Source: Salipiger marinus
GTDB taxonomy: Bacteria; Pseudomonadota; Alphaproteobacteria; Rhodobacterales; Rhodobacteraceae
NCBI RefSeq assembly: GCF_900100085.1
Contig: NZ_FNEJ01000004.1
Coordinates: 1-64,000, forward strand
Direction of reading: 5' to 3'
DNA: 64,000 nt
The position numbers and the translations under genes were made by a program. A model generated the notes under the pieces. It was not told the origin of the DNA, ran no database searches, and was given only the letters and a program-made list of their open reading frames with translations. Each line of letters begins with the position of its first letter. The first letter of the stretch is position 1. Shown here piece after piece: positions 1-7,861 of this stretch.

Positions 1-120
1 AGCCACGCGCAGGTGGTCGATCTGGCCCGCAGCCTGCTGGGCGAGATCTACGGCCCCGAAGACCTGCACAAGATCTTCACCACCAACGCCGCGCGGTTCT
101 ACGGCCTAGCCCCCGTCTGA
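1..120 (+). CDS. C-terminal end of a possible amidohydrolase-family protein (5-prime truncated by window edge)
   Basis: Frame 1 is open from the first base to a TGA at 118-120, giving the last 39 residues of a protein. The tail contains an IFTTNAARFYGL-type ending. That resembles the end of amidohydrolase_2 (metal-dependent hydrolase) proteins, where an N-A-x-R-x-Y/F-G-L element closes the barrel. This is a resemblance only: the metal-binding part lies outside the window, so substrate and reaction cannot be read. The last 15 bases overlap the 3-prime end of rarA on the other strand (convergent). Confidence 0.4.
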   Translation, partial: SHAQVVDLARSLLGEIYGPEDLHKIFTTNAARFYGLAPV

Positions 121-1440
121 GCCGCGCCGCTTCTCGCGCAGGCGGTCGAACCAGTCGAGCCGCTTGCGCATCTCGCGCTCGAACCCCCGGTCGGGCGGAT
201 CGTAGAAGCGCGTCCGTTCCATGGTTTCGGGGAAATAGTCCTGCCCGGAAAACCCATCCTCGGCGTCGTGGTCATAGGCATAGCCCGCGCCATAGCCCTG
301 ATCCTTCATCAGGCCGGTGGGGGCGTTCAGGATATGCTTGGGCGGCGGTTCGGACCCGGTCTTGCGCGCCATGGCGCGGGCCTGCTTATATCCGACATAG
401 CCCGCGTTGGATTTGGGCGCGAGGGCGAGATAGATCACCGACTGCGCCAGCGCCAGTTCCCCCTCGGGCGAGCCCAGCCGTTCATAGGTTTCCCATGCGT
501 GCAGCGCGTGGCTTTGCGCCTGCGGATCGCCAAGGCCGATATCCTCTACCGCCATGCGCACCAGACGGCGGGCAAGGTAGCGCGGATCCTCGCCCCCCTC
601 CAGCATCCGGGCGAACCAGTAAAGCGCGGCATCGGGATCGGAGCCACGGATGGATTTGTGCAGGGCCGAGATCAGGTTGTAATGCTCGTCGCCCGATTTG
701 TCGTATTGCGCGGCCCGCCGCTGCAGCCGCGAGGCCAGATCCTTGGGGGCAAGCGGCGCCCGCACCTTCATGAAGGCGACCTGTTCCACGAGGTTCAGCA
801 TGGCCCGCCCGTCGCCATCGGCCATCTCTACCAGCGACAGGCGCGCTTCTTCGGTCAGCGGCAGCTTGCGCCCCAAAGTGGCCTCGGCGCGGTCCAGCAG
901 TTCTTCCAGCGCCGTGGAGTCGAGCCGGTTCAGCACCAGCACCTGCGCGCGCGACAGGAGCGCGCGGTTCAGCTCGAAAGACGGGTTTTCGGTGGTGGCG
1001 CCCACCAGCACGATGGTGCCATCCTCCATATGCGGCAGGAAGCCGTCCTGCTGCGCCTTGTTGAAGCGATGGATCTCGTCGACAAACAGCAGCGTGCCCT
1101 GACCGGCGCGGCGGCGCTGCTTGGCGGCGTCGAACACCTTGCGCAGTTCCGGCGTGCCGGAAAAGATCGCGCTGATCTGCACGAAGGCCCGGTCCGAGGC
1201 ATCGGCCAGAAGCCGCGCGATGGTGGTCTTGCCCACGCCCGGCGGCCCCCACAGGATCAGCGAGCTGAGCTGCCCCGCCGCCAGCATCCGCCCCAGCGGC
1301 GCCTCGGGATCCAGCAGATGCGCCTGACCGATGACCTGCGACAGATCGCCGGGCCGCAGCCGGTCGGCCAGCGGACGGTCGCGCGCCTCGGGTTCGGGGC
1401 TGCGGGAAGGGGGGGCGTGGTCGTCGAAAAGATCGCTCAT
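106..1440 (-). CDS. rarA: Replication-associated recombination protein A (AAA+ ATPase)
   Basis: A 444-residue AAA+ ATPase of the RarA/MgsA/WRNIP1 family, which acts at stalled replication forks together with the clamp loader and SSB. Walker A is GPPGVGKT at residues 65-72. Walker B is the LLFVDEIHRFNK segment near 120, followed by a sensor-1 region (GATTENPSF). The C-terminal half carries the helical and tetramerisation domains typical of the family, including the MLEGGEDPRYLARRL stretch. Length matches the family norm. It is the only obvious housekeeping gene in the window. It is convergent with, and overlaps by 15 bp, the upstream partial gene. Confidence 0.95.
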   Translation of the reverse strand: MSDLFDDHAPPSRSPEPEARDRPLADRLRPGDLSQVIGQAHLLDPEAPLGRMLAAGQLSSLILWGPPGVGKTTIARLLADASDRAFVQISAIFSGTPELRKVFDAAKQRRRAGQGTLLFVDEIHRFNKAQQDGFLPHMEDGTIVLVGATTENPSFELNRALLSRAQVLVLNRLDSTALEELLDRAEATLGRKLPLTEEARLSLVEMADGDGRAMLNLVEQVAFMKVRAPLAPKDLASRLQRRAAQYDKSGDEHYNLISALHKSIRGSDPDAALYWFARMLEGGEDPRYLARRLVRMAVEDIGLGDPQAQSHALHAWETYERLGSPEGELALAQSVIYLALAPKSNAGYVGYKQARAMARKTGSEPPPKHILNAPTGLMKDQGYGAGYAYDHDAEDGFSGQDYFPETMERTRFYDPPDRGFEREMRKRLDWFDRLREKRRGSDGG

Positions 1441-1486
1441 GCCCCGATCCTAGCGCCCCGCGCGGGCAATGGAAATCGTCTCCGCG

Positions 1487-2743
1487 TCAGCGGTCCATGC
1501 GGTCGCGCAGGCGGTAATATTCGATGGCAAGGCTGCCATAGACCGGATGCAGCCCGTGGAAGGGCAGGGGGCGCAGACGGTCCTCCACCGGCAGGGGCAG
1601 GGGGGTGCCATGGGCCAGATGCGCCGCCATCACCTGACCCAGCGCCGTGGCCAGCGCCACGCCGCGCCCGTTGAAGCCGGTGGCGGCCAGCAGACCGGGC
1701 GCGGGCGCCAGCAGCCGCAGCCGGTGGTCGGGGGTCATGCCGACCCGCCCGAACCAGTGGTGATCCATGGCAAAGCTGCGCCCGAAGAGCCGGGTCAGTT
1801 CCGCCGCGATCCGGTGAAAGGCGGCGGGGCCCTGCGGTTCGGCAAAGCTGCCGCGCCCGCCCAGCATCAGGCGGTTTTCCGGCCCGATGCGGAAATAGGT
1901 GCCGACGCGCCGCGCCTCTGACACCACGGCGCCATGGGGCAGGATGCGGGCCAGATCATCGGGATCAAGCGGCGCCGTCGCCACCTGAAAGCTGTGGGCG
2001 GGCAGGGTGGCGCGGCGCAGGTCGGGATCGAACCCTGCGGGCGTGTAGACATTGCTGGCCAGCACCACCCGATCCGCGCTGACCGTGGCACCGCGGCCTG
2101 TGCGCGCCTGCCAGACGCCGCCGTCGCGCACCAGCGACACCACGGGCGTGTCGCCATAAAGCCGGGCACCGGCGGCGAGGGCGGCCTGCGCCAGACCGCG
2201 CGCGAATTTCAGCGGATGGATCTTGCCCGCGCGGCGGTCGATCCAGCCGCCGCAGAAGCTGCGGCTGCCGGTGGCGCGTTCCATGGCGGCGGCATCCAGC
2301 CAGTCCACCGGCGCGCCGCGCGCGGCCCATTGCGTCATGCGCGCGCGCAGCCCGGGCAGATGGACCTGCGCCATGCCCGCCTGAATCCAGCCCGCCTGCT
2401 GCGCGTCGCAGTCGATCCCCAGCCGGTCCACCAGCGCAAAAAGCCGCGCGGCGGTGGACCCGGCGAACTCCGTCGCCTGCGCCCCCCAAAGCTGGTCCAG
2501 CGCGTCGGGATCATCCTTCAGCCCCGGGATCACCTGCCCGCCATTGCGCCCCGAGGCGCCGTGACCGGGCTGCCGCGCCTCCAGCAGCACCACGTCCACG
2601 CCCGCCTCGGCCAGATGCAGCGCGGTGGACAGGCCCTGAAACCCGGCGCCGATCACCAGCACGTCGGTGCGCAGGCTTTCGTGCAGCGGCGGCAGGTCAG
2701 CCGGGGCGGGCGCGGTGGCGGCCCAGATCGAGGTCAGTGGCAT
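1487..2743 (-). CDS. FAD-dependent amine oxidoreductase, PuuB-like (DAO family)
   Basis: A 418-residue D-amino-acid-oxidase-fold flavoprotein. The N-terminal dinucleotide motif is VIGAGFQGLS near residue 31, followed by the GASGRNGGQV block typical of gamma-glutamylputrescine oxidase-like proteins. A C-terminal ATGFNGRGVAL segment closes the FAD site. PuuB-type enzymes oxidise amines or N-modified amines to aldehydes with hydrogen peroxide release. The gene is the last of a four-gene minus-strand set, 10 bp after the ABC ATPase, so it probably works on whatever that transporter imports (a polyamine or amino-acid derivative). The exact substrate cannot be read. Confidence 0.8.
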   Translation of the reverse strand: MPLTSIWAATAPAPADLPPLHESLRTDVLVIGAGFQGLSTALHLAEAGVDVVLLEARQPGHGASGRNGGQVIPGLKDDPDALDQLWGAQATEFAGSTAARLFALVDRLGIDCDAQQAGWIQAGMAQVHLPGLRARMTQWAARGAPVDWLDAAAMERATGSRSFCGGWIDRRAGKIHPLKFARGLAQAALAAGARLYGDTPVVSLVRDGGVWQARTGRGATVSADRVVLASNVYTPAGFDPDLRRATLPAHSFQVATAPLDPDDLARILPHGAVVSEARRVGTYFRIGPENRLMLGGRGSFAEPQGPAAFHRIAAELTRLFGRSFAMDHHWFGRVGMTPDHRLRLLAPAPGLLAATGFNGRGVALATALGQVMAAHLAHGTPLPLPVEDRLRPLPFHGLHPVYGSLAIEYYRLRDRMDR

Positions 2744-2753
2744 GGTGCGCCCT

Positions 2754-3485
2754 TTACATCACGTGGCGGACGCGGCGCAGGAAATCCTGCGTGCGCGGGT
2801 TCTGCGGATGGACCAGCACCTGTTCGGCCAGCCCCTGTTCGGCGATGCGCCCCTTGTCGAGGAAGAACACGTTGCTGGCCACCTCGCGGGCGAACTGGAT
2901 CTCGTGGGTGACAATGAGCATGGTCATATGCTCCTGAGCAAGATCGCGCAGCACCGACAGCACCTCGCCCACCATTTCCGGATCCAGCGCCGAGGTGGGC
3001 TCGTCGAGCAGGATCGCCTCGGGCCGCATGGCCAGTGCCCGGGCGATGGCCACCCGCTGCTGCTGGCCCCCCGACAGCGCCGAGGGGTAGAAATCGCGCT
3101 TGTCCGACAGGCCGACGCGGCGCAGATGCTCCTCGGCGCGGGCGCGGACCTCCTCGCGCGGCTCCCGCAGCACCTGCACCGGTCCTTCCATGACGTTTTC
3201 CAGCGCCGTCATGTGCGGGAACAGGTTGAAGCGCTGGAACACCATGGCCACGCGGGTGCGGATGCGGTGGATGCTGGGCGCATGGGCATCGACCCTTTCG
3301 CCATCCACAAGGATGTCGCCCTTCTGGTAATCCTCCAGCCCGTTGACGCAGCGCAGCATGGTGGATTTGCCAGAGCCGGAGGCGCCGATCAGGCAGACCA
3401 CCTGTCCCTTTTCGACCTCGGCATCGATGCCGGTCAGCACCTCGTGGCGGCCAAAGGATTTGTGCAGGTTCAGGAACCGGATCAC
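2754..3485 (-). CDS. Amino-acid-type ABC transporter ATP-binding protein (GlnQ/HisP family)
   Basis: Polar amino acid ABC ATPase with Walker [10 protein letters not shown], signature LSGGQQQR, Walker [13 protein letters not shown] and the H-loop VTHEI. The frame is open upstream to 3548, but I place the start at a GTG (3485-3483) that overlaps the permease stop as GTGA. This gives 243 residues, the normal family length, and begins directly at the conserved [12 protein letters not shown] block. It forms one transporter with the permease and binding protein immediately upstream. Confidence 0.9.
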   Translation of the reverse strand: MIRFLNLHKSFGRHEVLTGIDAEVEKGQVVCLIGASGSGKSTMLRCVNGLEDYQKGDILVDGERVDAHAPSIHRIRTRVAMVFQRFNLFPHMTALENVMEGPVQVLREPREEVRARAEEHLRRVGLSDKRDFYPSALSGGQQQRVAIARALAMRPEAILLDEPTSALDPEMVGEVLSVLRDLAQEHMTMLIVTHEIQFAREVASNVFFLDKGRIAEQGLAEQVLVHPQNPRTQDFLRRVRHVM

Positions 3486-4138
3486 AGCGCCGCCCCCATG
3501 CGTTTTTCCACCCGCCGCATCAGCATGTTGAGCGGGATCGTCAGGCACAGGTAAAGCAGCGCCACCATGGTGAATACCGTCATGTTGTCAAAGGTCGAGG
3601 AGGCCAGCATCTTGCCCTGCATGGTCAGTTCGGCGACCGAGATCACCGAGACCTGACTGCTGTCCTTCAGCAGCATGACCATGTTGTTGCCATAGGGCGG
3701 CAGCGCGATGCGAAAGGCCTGCGGCAGCACGATGCGGCGCATCATCCGGCGATGTTTCATGCCGATGGATTTGGCGGCCTCGATCTGGCCCTTGTCCACG
3801 GCGGCGATGCCGCCCCGGAAGGTTTCGCCGATATAGCAGGAATAGATCAGCGCCAGACCCAGCACCCCGGCCTGAAAGGCGGTCAGATCAAGCCCCAGTT
3901 CCGGCATGACGAAATAAATGTAGAAGAGCACCACAAGGATCGGGATCCCGCGCAGGAATTCCACGATGTAGCGTGCGGGCAGTTCCAGCGCCCGGCGCCC
4001 CGAACTGCGCAGCATCGCCCAGACCAGCCCCAGCGCCGAGGCAAGGATCAGCGCCAGCACGGTAACGGCCACGGTGCGCCACAGCCCGGTGGCCAGCAGC
4101 GGCAGGTAATCGAGCATCCGCTCGGAAAGAGGCGGCAT
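3482..4138 (-). CDS. Amino-acid-type ABC transporter permease (HisM/GlnP family)
   Basis: A 218-residue inner-membrane protein with about five predicted hydrophobic segments. It carries the EAA loop typical of HisM permeases (GQIEAAKSIGMKHRRMM...LPQAF), where the ATPase docks. It sits between its binding protein (60 bp upstream) and its ATPase, which it overlaps by 4 bp. Only one permease gene is present, so the channel is probably a homodimer. Substrate class (polar amino acid, opine or polyamine conjugate) is inferred from the family and the adjacent PuuB-like oxidase. Confidence 0.9.
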   Translation of the reverse strand: MPPLSERMLDYLPLLATGLWRTVAVTVLALILASALGLVWAMLRSSGRRALELPARYIVEFLRGIPILVVLFYIYFVMPELGLDLTAFQAGVLGLALIYSCYIGETFRGGIAAVDKGQIEAAKSIGMKHRRMMRRIVLPQAFRIALPPYGNNMVMLLKDSSQVSVISVAELTMQGKMLASSTFDNMTVFTMVALLYLCLTIPLNMLMRRVEKRMGAAL

Positions 4139-4198
4139 GAGGCCCTCCTGTTCGGCAGCAGGGTGTCCCGCGACGGCGCGCCGGACACCCCGAAAGGG

Positions 4199-4936
4199 TC
4201 AGAGCCCGTATTTCGCGAAAATCTCTGCCAGCTCGCCGCTGTCTTTCATGGCGGCGATGGCGGCATTGACCTCGGACAGAAGCTCGGGCTTGTCCTTCGA
4301 CACGGCCAAGGCCACGTTGCCCACGCTCATCGGCTCGTAATCCTCCACCAGCCGCACGCCAAGGGCCGGATTTTGCGCGACCTGATAGGCGATGATCGGC
4401 TTGTCGCCAAAACCCGCCTTGATCCGCCCCAGCTTCACGTCGCGCATGATGTCCACAAGGCTGTCGTAAAGCTTCACCTCGCTGAAGATGCCCTTGGCCT
4501 GCAGCTGGTCGGCAAAGGTGGTGCCGATCTGCGCGCCCACGACCTCACCCGCCAGATCGTCGATCTGATATTCGCCCGCATCTTCGGAGGCCACGAACAG
4601 AGCATCACCATAGCTGTAGACCGGATCGGAAAAATCCACGACCTCGCGCCGGGTGTCGGTGGCGAACATGCCCGCCGAGATCAGGTCGATCTTGCCGGTC
4701 TGCAGCGCCGGGATCAGCGCGGAAAACTGCGTCAGCGCAAATTCGGGGGTGGCGCCCATGTCCTCGGCGATGGCGGCGGCCAGATCCACCATGGCCCCGG
4801 TGGGCTGCTGGCTGGCGGTGTCCACAAAGGTGAAGGGCACGCCGGTGGTGGTGACGCCCACGGTCACCTCCTGCGCTTGGGCGGTCATCGCGCCAAAGGC
4901 AAGCGCCCCGGCAAGGGCAAGCGGAAAAAGGTTCAT
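4199..4936 (-). CDS. Amino-acid-type ABC transporter substrate-binding protein (SBP family 3)
   Basis: A 245-residue periplasmic binding protein. It starts with a Sec signal peptide (hydrophobic core to about residue 20, AQAQ cleavage region). The mature part shows the family-3 pattern: EVTVGVTTTGVPF at the N-terminus, GAMVDLAAAIAEDMG, then KIDLISAGMFATDTRRE. It is the first gene of the transporter/oxidase operon and diverges from the XRE-cupin regulator across a 221-bp intergenic region. A GGGAGCC ribosome-binding site precedes the ATG. Confidence 0.9.
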   Translation of the reverse strand: MNLFPLALAGALAFGAMTAQAQEVTVGVTTTGVPFTFVDTASQQPTGAMVDLAAAIAEDMGATPEFALTQFSALIPALQTGKIDLISAGMFATDTRREVVDFSDPVYSYGDALFVASEDAGEYQIDDLAGEVVGAQIGTTFADQLQAKGIFSEVKLYDSLVDIMRDVKLGRIKAGFGDKPIIAYQVAQNPALGVRLVEDYEPMSVGNVALAVSKDKPELLSEVNAAIAAMKDSGELAEIFAKYGL

Positions 4937-5042
4937 GCAAGGCTCCCTGTGTCTGGCGCGTCTCTGCGGCCCGTCGGGCGCGGCGCGCTTTGTGATGTGG
5001 TATCTTCACGATATTGAAGAAATGCCCCGATGCAAGCGCAAA

Positions 5043-5100
5043 GCTTCATTTTGTTCATCCCAGTGAAATTCCCGTAGGCCTTGCGTGTTTTGCTTCATTT
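5043..5100. promoter_or_regulatory. Direct repeat GCTTCATTT in the divergent promoter region
   Basis: GCTTCATTT occurs at 5043-5051 and again at 5092-5100, 49 bp apart start to start, inside the 221-bp region between the ABC operon and the XRE-cupin regulator. Spacing near five helical turns and placement between divergent genes suggest binding sites for the adjacent regulator. This is inference from repetition and position only. Confidence 0.35.
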
Positions 5101-5157
5101 CTCTGCGGGGTGACGCTAGAAAGAACCACGGCCTCCCGGCCCCTTGCCTTCACACAG

Positions 5158-5781
5158 ATGAAAACGCCCATGTCCCTACTTGATACCGAAGCGCGGCTGC
5201 AGAGTGATCCCTCGGGGGATATGGACGACGTGTCGCTGGGAGAGGCGGTGCGCCGTGCCCGCAAGTCGCGCGGTCTGTCGCTGCAGGTGGTGGCCGATGG
5301 CGTGGGCATTTCCACCGGGCTGCTGAGCCAGATCGAACGCGGCATCTCCTCGCCGTCGATCCGCAACCTGCGCGCCATCTGCGACGTGATCGGCATTCCG
5401 TTCCTGTCGCTGTTTTCCAGCGATGACGCGACCAGCCGCGAGGCGGGCATGATCGTGCGCGCGGGCCACCGCCGCACCGTGGATTTTGGCGATCGCGGCA
5501 TGGTGAAATCCTTTGTCAGCGCCCATGACGAGGGCGCGCTGCAGGTCATGGAACTGGTGCTGTCGCCCGGCGGCGGGTCCGGCGACGACCCCTATACCCA
5601 TGAGGGCGAGGAATGCGGGCTGGTGCTGGCCGGGCGGCTGGAGCTTTGGGTGGATGACATCCGGCACCTGCTGGCCGAGGGCGATGCCTTCCATTTCGAA
5701 AGCCGCCGCCCGCACCGATTCCGCAATGCGGGCGCCGACGAGACGCGGGTGCTTTGGGTGACCACGCCGCCGGTCTGGTGA
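5158..5781 (+). CDS. XRE-family regulator with C-terminal cupin domain (PuuR-like)
   Basis: The frame opens at 5014, but the first 48 residues look like translated promoter DNA, so I use the ATG at 5158; 5170 is an equally possible start. The protein has an N-terminal helix-turn-helix (about residues 24-78: LGEAVRRARKSRGLSLQVVADGVGISTGLLSQIERG) and a C-terminal cupin (about 120-200, with the HEGEECGLVLAGRLELW segment). This two-domain form is that of PuuR and similar regulators of amine and amino-acid catabolism. It is divergent from the ABC/PuuB-like operon and probably controls it. Confidence 0.85.
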   Translation: MKTPMSLLDTEARLQSDPSGDMDDVSLGEAVRRARKSRGLSLQVVADGVGISTGLLSQIERGISSPSIRNLRAICDVIGIPFLSLFSSDDATSREAGMIVRAGHRRTVDFGDRGMVKSFVSAHDEGALQVMELVLSPGGGSGDDPYTHEGEECGLVLAGRLELWVDDIRHLLAEGDAFHFESRRPHRFRNAGADETRVLWVTTPPVW

Positions 5782-5806
5782 GCCTGCGGAATTCCGTCCG
5801 GTTTCA

Positions 5807-5831
5807 GGAACACATCTCCGTCTTCGCTGTT
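5807..5831 (+). promoter_or_regulatory. EcfG-like promoter upstream of the PRC-barrel gene
   Basis: GGAAC at 5807-5811 is followed 16 bases later by TGTT at 5828-5831, close to the alphaproteobacterial general-stress sigma (EcfG) pattern GGAAC-N16/17-CGTT, with one mismatch in the -10 element. It lies about 55 bp before the ATG of a PRC-barrel protein, a class often found in general-stress regulons. Confidence 0.4.
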
Positions 5832-5886
5832 TGGAGGGTCAGTGCGCCACGACAGCGGCGCGATCAAACGCGAGGAGAAGATCACC

Positions 5887-6909
5887 ATGAAATTTCTGCT
5901 GAGCACCACAGCCGTTCTGGCCACCGCGGCGCTGCCCGCCTTCGCACAGGACACCCAGACGCAGGGGGGCCAGATGTTCATGAGCGGGCCTTCGGAGACC
6001 AGCCTGATGGCCTCTGACCTGAACGGCATGAACGTCTATCGCAGCGACGAGGCGGTGCAGGACACCGGCATCGACGGCATGCAGGATTCGTGGGAAGACG
6101 TGGGCGAGATCCACGATGTGATCATCTCCCGCGATGGCCAGGTCGAAGCGGTGCTGATCGACATGGGCGGCTTTCTGGGCATGGGCGAACATCGGGTCGC
6201 CATGAGCATGGACGCGCTGAGCTTCGCCTCTGACGAGTCCACCGAGGATCCGGGCGATTTCTTCGTTGTTGTGACTGCCGACAACGCCTCGATGCAGGAC
6301 GCCCCCGCCTATGATCAGGGCGACCAGACCGGCGCGGCCACCGGCACGTCGGGCATGCCTGCGACCACGACCGGGGGCGACAGCGGCAACGCTGCCAACC
6401 TGCAGGAGAACGAGGCCGAGCAGGTGGGCAACGAGCCGACCACGTCCGACACCGAGCGCCCGGTCGAGACCACAACGCCCACGCAGGACATGCCCGCGTC
6501 CGGCGAGGACCAGATGGCCACGGACAATACCGAAGGCACGTCGCAGTATAATCCGCAGACCGGCGTCACCCCCGGCACCGGCGCCACCGCGCGGGACATG
6601 CGCGCCATGCCCGAGGGCTATGCCGAGGCTCCCATGGAGGATCTGACCGCCGAGATGCTGACCGGCGCCACGGTCTATGGGCCGGGCGACGAGAGCCTTG
6701 GGGATGTGTCCGAGATCCTGCTGTCCGATGATGGCAGCGTCGATGCGGTGATCGTGGATGTGGGCGGCTTTCTGGGCATCGGCGCCAAGCCGGTGGAGCT
6801 GAACCTGTCGGACATCCAGATCCTGCGCCAGTCCAATGGCGGCGCGGTGATCGTGTCGGTGCCGATGACCGAGGAAGAGCTCGAGGCGATGCCCGAATAT
6901 ACCGACTGA
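5887..6909 (+). CDS. Secreted protein with two PRC-barrel domains
   Basis: The start is the ATG at 5887, behind a GAGGAGA ribosome-binding site; the open frame reaches back to 5842 without support. The 340-residue product has a clean Sec signal peptide (MKFLLSTTAVLATAALPAFA). Two PRC-barrel repeats follow, at about 40-110 and 245-315; both carry an Asp-rich strand pattern and end in GGFLGxG. Between them lies an acidic, Thr/Gly/Glu-rich, low-complexity linker of about 130 residues. PRC-barrel domains bind proteins or surfaces, and a periplasmic stress or envelope role is inferred. The gene is monocistronic, with its own terminator. Confidence 0.85.
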   Translation: MKFLLSTTAVLATAALPAFAQDTQTQGGQMFMSGPSETSLMASDLNGMNVYRSDEAVQDTGIDGMQDSWEDVGEIHDVIISRDGQVEAVLIDMGGFLGMGEHRVAMSMDALSFASDESTEDPGDFFVVVTADNASMQDAPAYDQGDQTGAATGTSGMPATTTGGDSGNAANLQENEAEQVGNEPTTSDTERPVETTTPTQDMPASGEDQMATDNTEGTSQYNPQTGVTPGTGATARDMRAMPEGYAEAPMEDLTAEMLTGATVYGPGDESLGDVSEILLSDDGSVDAVIVDVGGFLGIGAKPVELNLSDIQILRQSNGGAVIVSVPMTEEELEAMPEYTD

Positions 6910-6952
6910 TCCGGGCCGGGCGCCCGCCTTCCGGCACGCTGCGGGATCACGG

Positions 6953-6977
6953 GCCGGGCCTTCGGGCCCGGCTTTTT
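6953..6977 (+). terminator. Intrinsic terminator after the PRC-barrel gene
   Basis: A perfect 8-bp stem (GCCGGGCC / GGCCCGGC) closes a TTCG tetraloop and is followed by five T residues. It lies 43 bp after the stop codon and also separates this gene from the convergent GntR regulator. Confidence 0.9.
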
Positions 6978-7004
6978 GCATGTCCGCCGCTCTGGTCCGG
7001 CGCG

Positions 7005-7649
7005 TTATGGCTCGCGTCGGGCCAGAATGTCGACCACCACCAGATAGGAACTGGCGATGTGGCTGCGCATCAGGCGGCGCGCCGTTTCGGCATCGCGGGC
7101 AAGGATCGCCTGCGCGATGGCGTCATGTTCGGCGCGCGAGGTTGAAAGCCGCCGCGTGTCGGCCTGAAAATTCGCGGCCCGCCAGGCCTGGGTGCGCAGG
7201 TTCATCTCGTCCAGCGTAGTGGCCAGCGCCGCGTTGCGTGCGCCTGTCTTCAGGCTGGCATGGAAGCGCGCGTTGATCGCGCCATAGCGCAGCGCATCCT
7301 CGCCGCAGGATTTCCCCTCGTCGAGCAGGGCCAGCATCTGCTGCCGCTCGATTTCGGTCATGCGGCTTGCGGCCAGTGCCGCCAGCACGCTTTCCACCTC
7401 TCCCACCGCTTCGAACAGATCGGCCAGATCGGCGGCCTTCATCCGGCGCACGACAAAGGCGCGCCGCGCGCCGCGTTCGGCAAGGCTTGCCTGTTCCAGA
7501 CGGTGCAGCGCCTCGCGCACCGGGGTGCGGGACACGCCGAACTGTTCCGCCAGCGCCTGTTCGGCCAAGGGCTCCCCGGGCAGCATCCCGCCCGCCACGA
7601 TGCGTCCCACCAGCGTGTCGAAGATGCTTTCTGCTGTTCGAATAATCAC
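7005..7649 (-). CDS. GntR-family transcriptional regulator, FCD (FadR) subfamily
   Basis: A 214-residue regulator using a GTG start. The N-terminal winged helix includes LAEQFGVSRTPVREALHRLE (about residues 34-53). The C-terminal FCD domain has the expected His/Asp-rich helices (ALRYGAINARFHASL, SRAEHDAIAQAILARD). FCD regulators bind small carboxylates or amino acids and usually repress the adjacent operon. It is divergent from the oligopeptide ABC operon and faces a palindrome at 7691-7702, the likely operator. Confidence 0.9.
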   Translation of the reverse strand: MIIRTAESIFDTLVGRIVAGGMLPGEPLAEQALAEQFGVSRTPVREALHRLEQASLAERGARRAFVVRRMKAADLADLFEAVGEVESVLAALAASRMTEIERQQMLALLDEGKSCGEDALRYGAINARFHASLKTGARNAALATTLDEMNLRTQAWRAANFQADTRRLSTSRAEHDAIAQAILARDAETARRLMRSHIASSYLVVVDILARREP

Positions 7650-7690
7650 CTGCGATCCGCCTTCGCCGAAATGAACACTTTAACCTTGTA

Positions 7691-7702
7691 TATGTATACA
7701 TA
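7691..7702. promoter_or_regulatory. Palindrome TATGTATACATA, probable GntR operator
   Basis: A perfect 12-bp palindrome in the 212-bp region between the GntR gene and the ABC operon, in an AT-rich patch. FCD-type GntR proteins are known to bind short palindromes of the form TnGTnnnACnA; the centre GTATAC fits this. Confidence 0.6.
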
Positions 7703-7861
7703 ACCTCCCAGCCTGATTCCACCCTGCGGACGGATCGGAGCGGAGGAAACACATCAAATGCCGGTCAATCGGGCGCCCCCATCAGAGCCGGAACAACCGG
7801 ACAGGGCCGCTGCCCGCTGCACGGAAAAGGGAGGAGACCATGCCAACAGGAGAGACACGAC

